Shown piece after piece: positions 36,623-45,443 of a stretch of 64,000 nucleotides of DNA; the stretch's first letter is position 1; each line of letters begins with the position of its first letter. This stretch comes from Bacillus sp. UNC438CL73TsuS30 (GTDB taxonomy: Bacteria; Bacillota; Bacilli; Bacillales; Cytobacillaceae), in assembly GCF_000482325.1 (NCBI RefSeq), contig NZ_KI535295.1, positions 731,060 to 795,059 of the forward strand, given 5' to 3'. The translations under genes and the position numbers were made by a program. The notes under the pieces were generated by a model that saw only the letters and a program-made list of their open reading frames with translations, made no database searches and had not been told where the DNA came from.

Positions 36623-36656
36623 GACCTGCTCAAATGATTTGAGCAGCTCCTTTTTG
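36623..36656 (+). terminator. Terminator after the RND gene
   Basis: CTGCTCAAAT pairs with ATTTGAGCAG, extended by GGA/TCC, followed by five T. Confidence 0.88.
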
Positions 36657-36751
36657 TATATTGGTAAACAAATAAAAAAATCATAGCTTTTCGTTAAATC
36701 CTATTTGATATACTAGAAATATTATACGCTTTCAATCTTGGAGAGAAGTTT

Positions 36752-38341
36752 ATGAAATTACCCAACATGAAATTGAAATTATTTACTCAGATGGTATTGC
36801 ACATATCAATTGTTATTTGCGCTACTACGATACTAGCAGCTATATTTTTTACGAAAATAATCGATGATCTTTCAACACAATATCTTGGTCATGAGGCAAT
36901 GTCTGTAGCAAAATTAGCTGCACAGGATGATAGGATCATTCGTGCTTTTAAAAGCGACAACCCATCAAAGGAAATTCAACCGATTACAGAGAGGATGAGA
37001 AAGCAAACAGGTGCAAGTTATATCGTGATAGGAAACAAAAAGGGAATCCGTTATTCCCACCCTAATCGAAAATATATTGGTAAATCAATGGGTACGAGCA
37101 ATCAGCCTGTTTTTAAGCAACACATCTCCGTTGTATATTTTGGTGAAGGGATCTCCGGTCCTGCAATCAAGGCTAAAACCCCTATTCTAAATGAAAAGGG
37201 AAAAATAATCGGTGTATCCTCTGTCGGCTTCTTAATGGTGGATGTAAAAAAAAGAATTCTTACCTATAGAGAAGAAATTATTGTACTGGCTCTATTGTTA
37301 CTGGCAATGGGAGTAGCAGCTTCTTTTTCTATTGCAAGGAGAATAAAACGGAAAATGTTTGGTCTGGAACCCGAGGAGATTTCCTATGTTTTTAAAGAAA
37401 AGGAAGCAATTCTTGAATCGATTCGGGATGGAATCATTGCAGTAGATAAAGATTTTCGTGTATTATCCATGAACAAAAGAGCACGCGAGTTGCTTTCGGT
37501 AAATTTCCCGCTGAATGATTCGATTATTCGGAATTCTCGGCTAAGAGAGATGATTCAAGATGTTATTGAGGCCAAAGCAGGAAGATCGAATCAAAAGGTT
37601 CTTCTGGGGGGGCAGGTGTATGTAATTGATTTTTCAATCGTACCTCAAATCAACGATATTGCGGGAGTCGTCCTAACAATCCGGACGGAAGTTGAAATTG
37701 AACAATTGTTTGATGAGGTATCAAAAATTAAATCTTATTCCGAAAACATTAGGGCACTCAACCACGAATTTTTAAACAAATTAAATACGATATATGGATT
37801 GTTAAGTATTGAAGAATACGATAAAGCGAGGGAACTCATCTCCAGTGAAGTGGAGGATCGACAAGACACCATTGTTTTTCTAATGACAGCGGTTAAAGAC
37901 CCCTTCCTTGTAGCTTGTTTACTTGGAAAAATTAATCGTTCTAAGGAGTTAAAGGTAGAATTGAAAATTGATCAAGAAAGTCTTCTTTCTGAGATTCCTG
38001 AATCAATGGATACGAAGCTTCTTGTTTCCATTATCGGTAATATTATTGATAATGCAATGGAAGCTGCAAAGGAAAAACATGAAGAAGGGGCAATGGTAAC
38101 CGTTTCTTTTACCGATATTGGCAGGGATCTTGTTTTTGATATTCAAGATAATGGATCCGGTGTTCCAAACGAAAAACAAAATTCTATTTTTAAAGAGGGA
38201 TATACAACCAAAGAAGGGAAAAATCGCGGTATTGGTCTAAGCATCGTCAAGAATTCCCTTGAGCAATTAAATGGACAAGTCTACATTACGAGTAGCTTTT
38301 TGGGCGGATCAAAATTCACACTTGTGGTTCCTAAAAGATAA
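36752..38341 (+). CDS. DcuS/CitS/MalK-type sensor histidine kinase
   Basis: 529 residues. A membrane helix (about residues 15-37) is followed by an extracellular sensor domain (about 38-172) with RKQTGASYIVIGNKKGIRYS typical of carboxylate sensors, a second helix (about 175-197), a cytoplasmic PAS domain (about 220-310), a short SpoOB-type phosphorylation helix with His338 in RALNHEFLNKLNTI, and a HATPase domain with NIIDNAMEAA, DNGSGVP and GIGLSIVKNSLEQL. Kinases of this class sense di- or tricarboxylates. The response regulator follows 12 bp downstream and a GntP-type permease lies beyond it. Confidence 0.9.
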   Translation: MKLPNMKLKLFTQMVLHISIVICATTILAAIFFTKIIDDLSTQYLGHEAMSVAKLAAQDDRIIRAFKSDNPSKEIQPITERMRKQTGASYIVIGNKKGIRYSHPNRKYIGKSMGTSNQPVFKQHISVVYFGEGISGPAIKAKTPILNEKGKIIGVSSVGFLMVDVKKRILTYREEIIVLALLLLAMGVAASFSIARRIKRKMFGLEPEEISYVFKEKEAILESIRDGIIAVDKDFRVLSMNKRARELLSVNFPLNDSIIRNSRLREMIQDVIEAKAGRSNQKVLLGGQVYVIDFSIVPQINDIAGVVLTIRTEVEIEQLFDEVSKIKSYSENIRALNHEFLNKLNTIYGLLSIEEYDKARELISSEVEDRQDTIVFLMTAVKDPFLVACLLGKINRSKELKVELKIDQESLLSEIPESMDTKLLVSIIGNIIDNAMEAAKEKHEEGAMVTVSFTDIGRDLVFDIQDNGSGVPNEKQNSIFKEGYTTKEGKNRGIGLSIVKNSLEQLNGQVYITSSFLGGSKFTLVVPKR

Positions 38342-38353
38342 AGGAGAATGTAT

Positions 38354-39055
38354 ATGGCAGGAAACTCCATTCAGGTCTTAATTATTGAAGATGATCCGGT
38401 TGCAGCAAGTATTTATAAACAATTCACCGAAAAAATAGAGGGATTTGAAGTTTCTGCTATTGCAAATTCAGGGGAGGTTGCGCTTGGCTATCTTCATACA
38501 TTTAGGCCCCAGTTAATTTTGTTAGACATTTATCTGCCGGATATGAATGGTATCGACTTACTTCGGGTAATCAGAATGAAATTTCGGGGGATTGATATAA
38601 TTCCCATCACCGCTGCAAATGACGCAGAAACCGTTACAGAGGCGATTCGAGGAGGAGTTTTTAGTTATTTAATTAAACCGATTGATATTAAGAAATTCAC
38701 GAATGAATTGACTAGATATAAGTTAACGATGGAGAAGCTTCAGATTAAAAAAACCATGGTTCAGAAGGAAATCGATGCCTTTTTCTCCTTAGCAGACCCT
38801 GCTACTCCTAAACTAAGGGAAGAAAAACAACTTCCTAAAGGCATCGATCGATTTACATTGATGAGAGTCCGTGACAAGCTTTATTTTGAAAAAGGGAGTG
38901 TAAGTGCAGAGGAGTTAGCTGTCCTTCTTGGAATCACAGATTCCACTGCACGAAAATACTTAGAATATCTTTCATCCATTAATGAAATGGAAGTAGATAT
39001 CCAGTATGGTTCGGTGGGGCGGCCAGAACGTAAATACAAATGGAAAAAGAAATGA
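38354..39055 (+). CDS. DcuR/CitT/MalR-type response regulator
   Basis: 233 residues. The receiver domain has IIEDDPVAA at the start, phosphoacceptor Asp58 in LILLDIYLPDMNG and Lys in YLIKPIDIKKF. The C-terminal part contains an HTH with VSAEELAVLLGITDSTARKY (about residues 176-195), as in CitT-type regulators. The ATG at 38354 has AAGGAGAATGT before it; the ATG at 38348 abuts that site. It is encoded with the kinase and probably controls the downstream permease gene. Confidence 0.9.
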   Translation: MAGNSIQVLIIEDDPVAASIYKQFTEKIEGFEVSAIANSGEVALGYLHTFRPQLILLDIYLPDMNGIDLLRVIRMKFRGIDIIPITAANDAETVTEAIRGGVFSYLIKPIDIKKFTNELTRYKLTMEKLQIKKTMVQKEIDAFFSLADPATPKLREEKQLPKGIDRFTLMRVRDKLYFEKGSVSAEELAVLLGITDSTARKYLEYLSSINEMEVDIQYGSVGRPERKYKWKKK

Positions 39056-39061
39056 TGACCT

Positions 39062-39090
39062 GAGGATTGGTGAAAGCCAATCTCTTTTTT
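39062..39090 (+). terminator. Terminator after the two-component genes
   Basis: GAGGATTGG pairs with CCAATCTC (one bulge or G-U) around TGAAAG, followed by six T. Confidence 0.8.
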
Positions 39091-39218
39091 GTTTTCTTTT
39101 GTATTTACAGTAAATGTAAATTTTGAGTTTATTATTTTAATTCAACTAATTTAGATAATATTTTATTTTTTCTGCCTAAACTATACAGTTATCTTAATAG
39201 CTTCTTCAAACGACGGTT

Positions 39219-39264
39219 TGAAAGCGTTATCTAGTTATTTTAGGGAGATTTGAGAGCGCTCTCT
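39219..39264. promoter_or_regulatory. Two CcpA (cre)-like sites upstream of the GntP-type permease
   Basis: TGAAAGCGTTATCT at 39219-39232 fits the cre consensus TGWAANCGNTNWCA at 13 of 14 positions. TGAGAGCGCTCTCT at 39251-39264 fits at 12 and contains the perfect dyad GAGAGCGCTCTC. They lie 52-97 bp before the gene, so catabolite repression is likely. Confidence 0.7.
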
Positions 39265-39315
39265 TGCTCAAAGGTTCAAATTCAATATTTTACGATTTTA
39301 AAAGGGGTGCAGTTT

Positions 39316-40749
39316 ATGACAGGTCATGATATTTCTTTGCTCATTGTTGCAGTAAGTGGTATTTTGCTGCTTGTTTTCCTTATTGTTTCAAAATTACGGT
39401 TCCACCCAATGTTAGCATTATTGGTGGTATCAATTGGTGTAGGGTTTGCATCAGGTCTTGATGCTGAAACCATTGTCACTTCCATTGAAGACGGTGCTGG
39501 TCATACTCTTGGAGGGGTCGGTCTGCAGGTCGCAATAGGTGCCATGATTGGAAAACTATTGGGAGATTCCGGTGCAACTGATCAAATCGCGTCGGTCATT
39601 TTAAAACGATCCACCAAGCGAACCTTACCATGGTTAATCGGTGCGGCAGCGTTTATTATTGGAATCCCCATGTTCTTTGAGGTGGGATTGATCATGATTT
39701 TACCACTTGTCTTCTCGGTCGCAGCCCAAGTGGAAAAGCAAGGGAATATAAAAGGTTCAGCATTCATTTATATAGGCGTACCTGCGATAGCTGCCCTAGC
39801 AACCATGCATGGTATGGTACCGCCGCATCCAGGTCCACTTGTTGCAATTGAAGGGTTTAAATCGAATTTAGGGGGTACGATGATTTATGGTCTTATCTGT
39901 GCAATTCCTTCAGCGATCCTGGCGGGGCCTGTATATGGTAAATTTATTGCTCCACGGATGACCGTTCGTCCCGACCAACTTTTATTAGAGCAATATACCG
40001 CTGCCTCCGTAGCATCAGAGAAAACATCAGTATCAATTGACCCCTCAAAATTTATGGCGGCAACTGTAGAACAACGTCCGGTTTCAACTGTAACCTCATT
40101 TGTAGTAATTTTGCTGCCAATGGTTATCATGTTAAGTCGTACATTAGCTGAAACTGTGTTTAAGAATTCGGTTTTGTTTAATAAAATCACTGAATTCATT
40201 GGAGAGCCCGTTATTGCTTTGCTTATTGGTTTAATCGTAGGGATCATTTTATTGGGATATGGACGCGGAGTCGATACAAAAAAGCTTCGAGATTCATTTG
40301 GTTCGAGCCTTAAGCCTATTGCGAGTATCTTATTAATCATCGCCGGGGGTGGTGCCTTTGCAAAGGTACTTGTTAATTCCCATGTCGGTGATGCAATCAT
40401 CCATCTTTCTTCGGGAATGAAACTCTCTGCAATTGCAATCGGTTGGCTGATCGCTGCTTTATTATCTGTCACAACAGGGTCTGCTACCGTGGGGATTGTT
40501 GGAGCTACAGGATTGTTAGCACCGCTAGTTGGATCAGACCCAAGCATTAATAAGGAATTATTAGTGGTAGCCATTGGTGCAGGTTCCTTATTCTTTAACT
40601 ACGCTAATCATGCAGGCTTCTGGTTAGTAAAAGAATCATTTGGAATGTCAATGGGAGAAACTTTTAAAACGATTACCATTATTCAATCAATCATAGGCCT
40701 GGTAGGATTGGTTATGGCACTGCTATTAAATTTACTGCCTCATTTCTAA
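39316..40749 (+). CDS. GntP-family permease
   Basis: 477 residues with about twelve membrane helices. Blocks characteristic of the gluconate:H+ symporter family include GAMIGKLLGDSGATDQIA, IPMFFEVGLIMILPLVF, MHGMVPPHPGPLVAIEGF and GSATVGIVGATGLLAP, plus FFNYANHAGFWLVKESFG near the end. The ATG at 39316 has AAAAGGGGTGCAGTTT upstream; a longer frame from 39250 has no ribosome site and would include a cre site. The substrate could be gluconate or a related hydroxy acid; the upstream carboxylate-type two-component system favours an organic acid. Confidence 0.9.
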   Translation: MTGHDISLLIVAVSGILLLVFLIVSKLRFHPMLALLVVSIGVGFASGLDAETIVTSIEDGAGHTLGGVGLQVAIGAMIGKLLGDSGATDQIASVILKRSTKRTLPWLIGAAAFIIGIPMFFEVGLIMILPLVFSVAAQVEKQGNIKGSAFIYIGVPAIAALATMHGMVPPHPGPLVAIEGFKSNLGGTMIYGLICAIPSAILAGPVYGKFIAPRMTVRPDQLLLEQYTAASVASEKTSVSIDPSKFMAATVEQRPVSTVTSFVVILLPMVIMLSRTLAETVFKNSVLFNKITEFIGEPVIALLIGLIVGIILLGYGRGVDTKKLRDSFGSSLKPIASILLIIAGGGAFAKVLVNSHVGDAIIHLSSGMKLSAIAIGWLIAALLSVTTGSATVGIVGATGLLAPLVGSDPSINKELLVVAIGAGSLFFNYANHAGFWLVKESFGMSMGETFKTITIIQSIIGLVGLVMALLLNLLPHF

Positions 40750-40822
40750 GAAAAATTTAATTTCAATCTGAGAATAATTAGAAGAGTTTTTCATCATATT
40801 ACCCAACTAAATTCTTCTATAT

Positions 40823-40862
40823 AAAAAAGCCTAGGTTTTGGAAGTCAAAATCTAGGCCTTTT
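40823..40862. terminator. Bidirectional terminator
   Basis: AAGCCTAGGTTTTG pairs with CAAAATCTAGGCCTT. It serves the permease gene and the convergent DUF2553 gene. Confidence 0.85.
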
Positions 40863-40877
40863 AAATTTAATAGCTGG

Positions 40878-41117
40878 TTAACACCAGCCGCCATCATCAC
40901 AATCCGTATATTTGGCATCTGTGCCTTCGGTTACGGTAACGTGCTGGTATATTTTTTGCTGATCCGCCTCAAAATGATGTTCCAAATCGTATTGAAGATT
41001 TCCAGAAAGCTTTATTTTTCCAATACAGGTATTTTCTAGATATAATTCCATTTCACCATTTTTAATTTTTCCCGTTACACGTTCGGTCACATCTATTTTT
41101 TGCTGTTTTAACGTCAT
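40878..41117 (-). CDS. YusG-like DUF2553 family protein
   Basis: 79 residues. QKIDVTERVTGKIKNGEMEL then YLENTCIGKI resembles the small DUF2553/YusG proteins of Bacillus. The C-terminus ends TDCDDGGWC, with two cysteines and acidic residues that could bind metal. The ATG at 41117 has GGAGGGTGAACAAAAG upstream; the in-frame ATG at 41159 lacks a ribosome site. Function unknown. Confidence 0.65.
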   Translation of the reverse strand: MTLKQQKIDVTERVTGKIKNGEMELYLENTCIGKIKLSGNLQYDLEHHFEADQQKIYQHVTVTEGTDAKYTDCDDGGWC

Positions 41118-41285
41118 CTTTTGTTCACCCTCCAAATAAGATAGATCTAGTTTTCCCATTATTAAGGAAAGTTTTGTGGAATATAAAGGTAGAAATAAAA
41201 GCGAAATATTCAGGCATTTTATATTGACTTACGACCAGTTTTGAGTAACGATAGTAATACATAATATTAGCTTGGAGGATCACCT

Positions 41286-42689
41286 ATGAACTTTGTAAGT
41301 ACACGCGGAAATGTAAGTAAAATTGGTTTTATTGATACAGTCTTAATGGGGCTGGCAAATGACGGTGGGCTTTTAGTCCCAGAAAAAATCCCGCAAATTC
41401 CTGCTGAAAAACTGCAGGAAATGTCTAAGCTTACGTATCAAGAACTAGCATATGAAATCTTTTCCTATTATGTAGAGGGGGAAATACCGGATAACGAGCT
41501 AAAGGAACTAATCGAGAAAAGCTATGCAACTTTTCGCCATCCGGAGGTAACACCTGTCAAAAAAGTGAAGGATCACATGTATGTGCTGGAATTATTCCAC
41601 GGTCCGACCTTTGCTTTCAAAGATATTGCACTACAATTCTTAGGAAATTTATATTCCTATATTTCCAAGAAAACAGGTGAAACCATTCATATTCTTGGTG
41701 CCACCTCAGGGGATACTGGTGCTTCAGCCATTGAGGGCGTGAGAGGAAAAGAAGGAATTAGAATTTGTATTTTACATCCACATGGAAAAGTAAGTAAGGT
41801 ACAAGAATTGCAAATGACGACCGTTCATGACGAAAGTGTCTTGAATCTTGCGATAAATGGTACGTTCGATGATGGCCAAAGAATTATTAAGGAACTGTTT
41901 GCTGATGTTGAATTTAAAAATAAATATCATCTTCGTGCCATAAATTCAATTAACTTTGTCCGAATTTTAGCGCAAACTGTATATTATTTTTATGCATATT
42001 TCCAAGTGGCAAAAGAGACAAACGCAAAAAGTGTTAACTTCAGTGTCCCAACAGGGAACTTCGGAGATATCTTTGCGGGGTATCTAGCAAAGAAAATGGG
42101 CCTTCCAGTTGGAAAGCTTATTGTCGCAACAAATGAAAATAATATTTTAGAAGGATTTATTCATGAGGGAGTGTACAAGCCAGGTGAGTTCCAAAGCACT
42201 TTCAGCCCATCGATGGATATCCAAGTTGCCAGCAATTTCGAACGTTATCTGTACTACTTAGTTGGTGAAAATCCAGAAAAAGTAACGGAGTTAATGAATC
42301 AATTCAAGGCAGAAGGAAAAATTGCCGTAACTGAGGAGCTGCTCTTTCAAGTTAAAAAGGACTTTGCCGCACATGGAGTAGTGGGAGAAGAATGCTTAGA
42401 AACGATTAAGAAGTACAATGATGAAACGAACTATTTATTAGATCCACATACAGCTTGCGGGGTTGCTGCATATGAAGCATGCAATGAACAGAATGAGGTT
42501 TGTGTCACTCTTGCAACTGCTCATCCAGCTAAATTTAATGAGTCAATTGAACGTTGTGGTATTAAGCAGACTTTCCCGGAACAAATCAGTCAATTGTTTA
42601 ATAAACCGCAATATCTAGAGGTTATTGAGGCGGACAATCAAATAATTGTTCGAGAGTTAGAGAAGCTATTTAGTTTTTCTACTAATTAG
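41286..42689 (+). CDS. thrC: Threonine synthase, long (E. coli/yeast-like) type
   Basis: 467 residues, of the longer threonine synthase class rather than the roughly 350-residue form usual in the Bacillus hom-thrCB operon. It opens with MNFVSTRGNVSKIGF, has the PLP lysine in HGPTFAFKDIALQFLG, and continues GATSGDTGASAIEGVRG, PTGNFGDIFAGY and LDPHTACGVAAYEA. It converts O-phosphohomoserine to threonine. It stands alone, without hom or thrB, so it may be a second copy. Ribosome site TTGGAGGATCACC. Confidence 0.9.
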   Translation: MNFVSTRGNVSKIGFIDTVLMGLANDGGLLVPEKIPQIPAEKLQEMSKLTYQELAYEIFSYYVEGEIPDNELKELIEKSYATFRHPEVTPVKKVKDHMYVLELFHGPTFAFKDIALQFLGNLYSYISKKTGETIHILGATSGDTGASAIEGVRGKEGIRICILHPHGKVSKVQELQMTTVHDESVLNLAINGTFDDGQRIIKELFADVEFKNKYHLRAINSINFVRILAQTVYYFYAYFQVAKETNAKSVNFSVPTGNFGDIFAGYLAKKMGLPVGKLIVATNENNILEGFIHEGVYKPGEFQSTFSPSMDIQVASNFERYLYYLVGENPEKVTELMNQFKAEGKIAVTEELLFQVKKDFAAHGVVGEECLETIKKYNDETNYLLDPHTACGVAAYEACNEQNEVCVTLATAHPAKFNESIERCGIKQTFPEQISQLFNKPQYLEVIEADNQIIVRELEKLFSFSTN

Positions 42690-42753
42690 TAATAAATGTT
42701 AATAACCATTGATGACGGGTTCCCTGTCCAATAATCTAAATAATTTTAATCTT

Positions 42754-42776
42754 GCCCCTTTCAAAAAGGGGCTTTT
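42754..42776 (+). terminator. Terminator after thrC
   Basis: GCCCCTTT pairs with AAAGGGGC around a short loop, followed by five T. Confidence 0.9.
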
Positions 42777-42838
42777 TACATTATATACGCCTTTGTTTTC
42801 TTGGCTCAATCATGTCGCTGTCGAAAATGCTATGTAAT

Positions 42839-42867
42839 TTGACAAAAAATTCCTAAAATTATATTGT
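42839..42867 (+). promoter_or_regulatory. Probable promoter of the ABC binding-protein gene
   Basis: TTGACA at 42839-42844, 17-bp spacer, TATTGT at 42862-42867. It leaves an untranslated leader of about 120 nt before the gene at 42995; no riboswitch fold was recognised in it. Confidence 0.5.
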
Positions 42868-42994
42868 CCTATACCAATAATAATGTTAAAATCTGAATAT
42901 TATAAATTTCTAGCAATAGAAAAATAGAAGACTACTTTATCAATTTTTTTAAAAGAAAGTACATATGTAGTCAAAGAAATTGGGGAGGAAGAAG

Positions 42995-43990
42995 ATGAAG
43001 AAAAGTTTTGCCATCATCATTTGTGGATTGCTATTATTGCTTTCCGCATGCGGAGCAGGAAGCAAGGAAACAGCTGGGGAGAAAAAAGAGAAGGTTGTGA
43101 AGATAGGCATTACACAGCTTGTCGAGCATCCATCTCTTGATGCTGCACGAGAAGGTTTTATCAAAGCACTAAAGGATGCCGGGTATGAAGAAGGAAAGAA
43201 CTTGAAGCTTGATTACCAAAATGCCCAAGGGGACATGAATACCAATATGTCGATTGCTCAAAAATTGGTGGACGACAAGGATGATCTTATTTTGGCAATT
43301 GCTACTCCTAGTGCACAGGCGGTTGTAAAATCAACGAAGAATATTCCAGTTTTATTTACCGCCATTACCGATCCGGTTGGGGCTCAACTGGTTCAAAGCC
43401 TTGATAAGCCGGGTGGTAACGTAACAGGAACCTCTGATACACACCCAGAAGCAATCAAGAATACGATTGCTGCCATTAAAAAGTTTATTCCAGATGCCAA
43501 GAAGGTGGGTATCATTTATAACAATGGTGAACCTAACTCAGTTGTCAATGTGAAAAAAGCTAATGAAGCCATTAAGGCAGCAGGGCTTGAATCTGTTGAA
43601 GTGACGATTTCTACTAGTTCCGAAGTAAAGCAGGCAGCTGAATCCTTGGTGGGACGTGCAGATGTACTTTATATTCCAAAGGACAACACTGTCGTATCTG
43701 CTCTTGAATCTGTTATCAAAGTAGCGAATGCGAAAAAGATCCCAACCTTTGTAGGTGAAGGGGATTCCGTCAAACGAGGAACCTTTGCATCGTATGGTTT
43801 TGACTACCATGACCTTGGTTACACTACCGGGAAAATGGCTGTGGAAATTCTAAAGGGTAAGAAACCAAGCGAAATTCCTGTTGGTTTCCCAGAAAACCTT
43901 CAGCTGATGATTAATAAAAAAGCGGCTGAGCAGGAAGGAGTCAAATTAACAGATGATCTGTTAAAGGATGCCAAAATAGTAGGGGAATAG
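42995..43990 (+). CDS. ABC transporter substrate-binding lipoprotein (ABC_sub_bind / TrpX-like)
   Basis: 331 residues. A lipoprotein signal is clear: MKKSFAIIICGLLLLLSACG with the lipobox LSAC. The mature protein has IGITQLVEHPSLDAAREGF, LILAIATPSAQAVV, FTAITDPVGAQLV and GGNVTGTSD, typical of the ABC_sub_bind family whose members include the tryptophan-binding TrpX. No permease or ATPase gene is adjacent, so this is an orphan binding protein in the window. The ATG at 42995 follows TTGGGGAGGAAGAAG. Substrate unknown. Confidence 0.88.
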   Translation: MKKSFAIIICGLLLLLSACGAGSKETAGEKKEKVVKIGITQLVEHPSLDAAREGFIKALKDAGYEEGKNLKLDYQNAQGDMNTNMSIAQKLVDDKDDLILAIATPSAQAVVKSTKNIPVLFTAITDPVGAQLVQSLDKPGGNVTGTSDTHPEAIKNTIAAIKKFIPDAKKVGIIYNNGEPNSVVNVKKANEAIKAAGLESVEVTISTSSEVKQAAESLVGRADVLYIPKDNTVVSALESVIKVANAKKIPTFVGEGDSVKRGTFASYGFDYHDLGYTTGKMAVEILKGKKPSEIPVGFPENLQLMINKKAAEQEGVKLTDDLLKDAKIVGE

Positions 43991-44019
43991 AAGAATAATG
44001 TCTTAAACTTTCATAAATA

Positions 44020-44062
44020 ACGTAAAATACCACCTTGGTTCTTACAAGGTGGTATTTTACGT
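44020..44062. terminator. Long perfect hairpin after the binding-protein gene
   Basis: ACGTAAAATACCACCTTG pairs exactly with CAAGGTGGTATTTTACGT (18 bp) around a 7-nt loop. No long T run follows on the plus strand beyond those inside the stem, so it may act as a bidirectional terminator between this gene and the convergent hmgA operon. Confidence 0.7.
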
Positions 44063-44252
44063 TGCTTGGTTAACAGTTTGAAGTACACAGTCCTGGTGAA
44101 GTAACAAGGCTTTTCCTGTGACCCAATCAATTCGAATTGGATCTATGAATTGTTTTTTAGTGGATCTACCTTATCTCCTACTAATGTATATGTCCCGGGT
44201 GCAGCATATGCAACAAAGTCAAGTGCAACTTATTTATGACTGTTTTTTTGTT

Positions 44253-45410
44253 CTATTTAGGTAACCAACTGCTCATATAATCCTCAACTTCTAGATCGTG
44301 GGCATGTTTTACAATATAAAGTGGCCGGAAGGTGTCAATCATGACTGCAAGTTCGCGAGTCTCTTTTTTACCGATACTTTCTTCAATTTTTCCTGGATGC
44401 GGCCCATGCGCAAGTCCGCACGGATGAAGGGTGATGGAACCTTCATCAACCCCGCGCCGGCTCATAAAATCACCATCCACATAATAGAGTACCTCATCAC
44501 TATCTACATTGCTGTGTACATAGGGAGCAGGAATCGCCTCTGGATGATAGTCATACAGACGAGGAACAAATGAACAAATGACAAAATTGTATCCTTCAAA
44601 GGTCTGATGAACAGGTGGCGGCTGATGAACACGGCCAGTTATTGGTTCAAAATCATGGATACTGAATGCATAAGGATATAAATATCCATCCCATCCAACT
44701 GCATCAAGCGGATGGAAATCGTACGTATAGGAAGTAATCATTCCTTGTGCCCGGACGCGTATTTCAAATTCACCTTTTTCATTTTTTGGTTCAAATCGTT
44801 CCGGTGTCCGGATATCGCGCTCACAAAAAGGAGAATGTTCGAGAAGTTGGCCAAACTCATTCCGATAGCGCTTCGGAGTTACAATGGAAGAATTTGATTC
44901 AACAATTAGGAAGCGTGCTTCTTCTGACTCCAAAACGACACGGTAGGTAGTACCAATAGGTATTACCAGATAATCCCCAGGACCAAAACTTAACTCCCCA
45001 AAAATACTTTCAATTTTACCGGTTCCTTCGTGAACAAATAACATTTCATCGCCCTCGCCGTTACGATAAAAATATTCCATCTGGCGATTAGGGCGTGCCA
45101 CACCAAGTGCGAGATCATCGTTTGCCATGAAAATCTTGCGTGCGGATAGAAAATCACCGCCAACTTCTGTTTTCCAAGTACGAAAATGACGATGTCTTAA
45201 AGGTCCTCTTTCTTCAAATTCATAACGAACATCACAAATTTTTTCCGCCTTTTTAACTTGTGTTGGCTGATTAATATGATAGATAAGTGATTGAATGCTA
45301 GAGAAGCCTTTCGTACCCATTAATTGTTCATAATAAAGACTTCCGTCTTCTTGACGAAATTGCGTATGCCGTTTATGGGGAATGCGGCCCATTTTAACAT
45401 AATATGCCAT
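44253..45410 (-). CDS. hmgA: Homogentisate 1,2-dioxygenase
   Basis: 385 residues of the cupin-type iron dioxygenase that opens the ring of homogentisate to maleylacetoacetate. Visible parts are MGRIPHKRHTQFRQEDGSLY at the start, EMLFVHEGTGKIES, the substrate segment HPLDAVGWDGYLYPYAFS, and the metal region HQTFEGYNFVICSFVPR followed by YVHSNVDSDEVLYYVDGDF and HPCGLAHGPHPG. The ATG follows AAAGGAGTTTAGATT. It is the last gene of the minus-strand operon hppD - unknown - fahA - hmgA for tyrosine breakdown. Confidence 0.93.
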   Translation of the reverse strand: MAYYVKMGRIPHKRHTQFRQEDGSLYYEQLMGTKGFSSIQSLIYHINQPTQVKKAEKICDVRYEFEERGPLRHRHFRTWKTEVGGDFLSARKIFMANDDLALGVARPNRQMEYFYRNGEGDEMLFVHEGTGKIESIFGELSFGPGDYLVIPIGTTYRVVLESEEARFLIVESNSSIVTPKRYRNEFGQLLEHSPFCERDIRTPERFEPKNEKGEFEIRVRAQGMITSYTYDFHPLDAVGWDGYLYPYAFSIHDFEPITGRVHQPPPVHQTFEGYNFVICSFVPRLYDYHPEAIPAPYVHSNVDSDEVLYYVDGDFMSRRGVDEGSITLHPCGLAHGPHPGKIEESIGKKETRELAVMIDTFRPLYIVKHAHDLEVEDYMSSWLPK

Positions 45411-45443
45411 AATCTAAACTCCTTTTGTTTTTGTAGTAGTATT

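Noticed and set aside
39885..40574. 229-codon frame antisense to the GntP-type permease gene
   Set aside because: It is a composition shadow of a clear permease gene on the plus strand; no ribosome site and no protein-like motifs.
41160..41285. Riboswitch or T-box leader before thrC
   Set aside because: Only about 125 bp lie upstream, with no T-box (TGGNACC) sequence or terminator-antiterminator pair.
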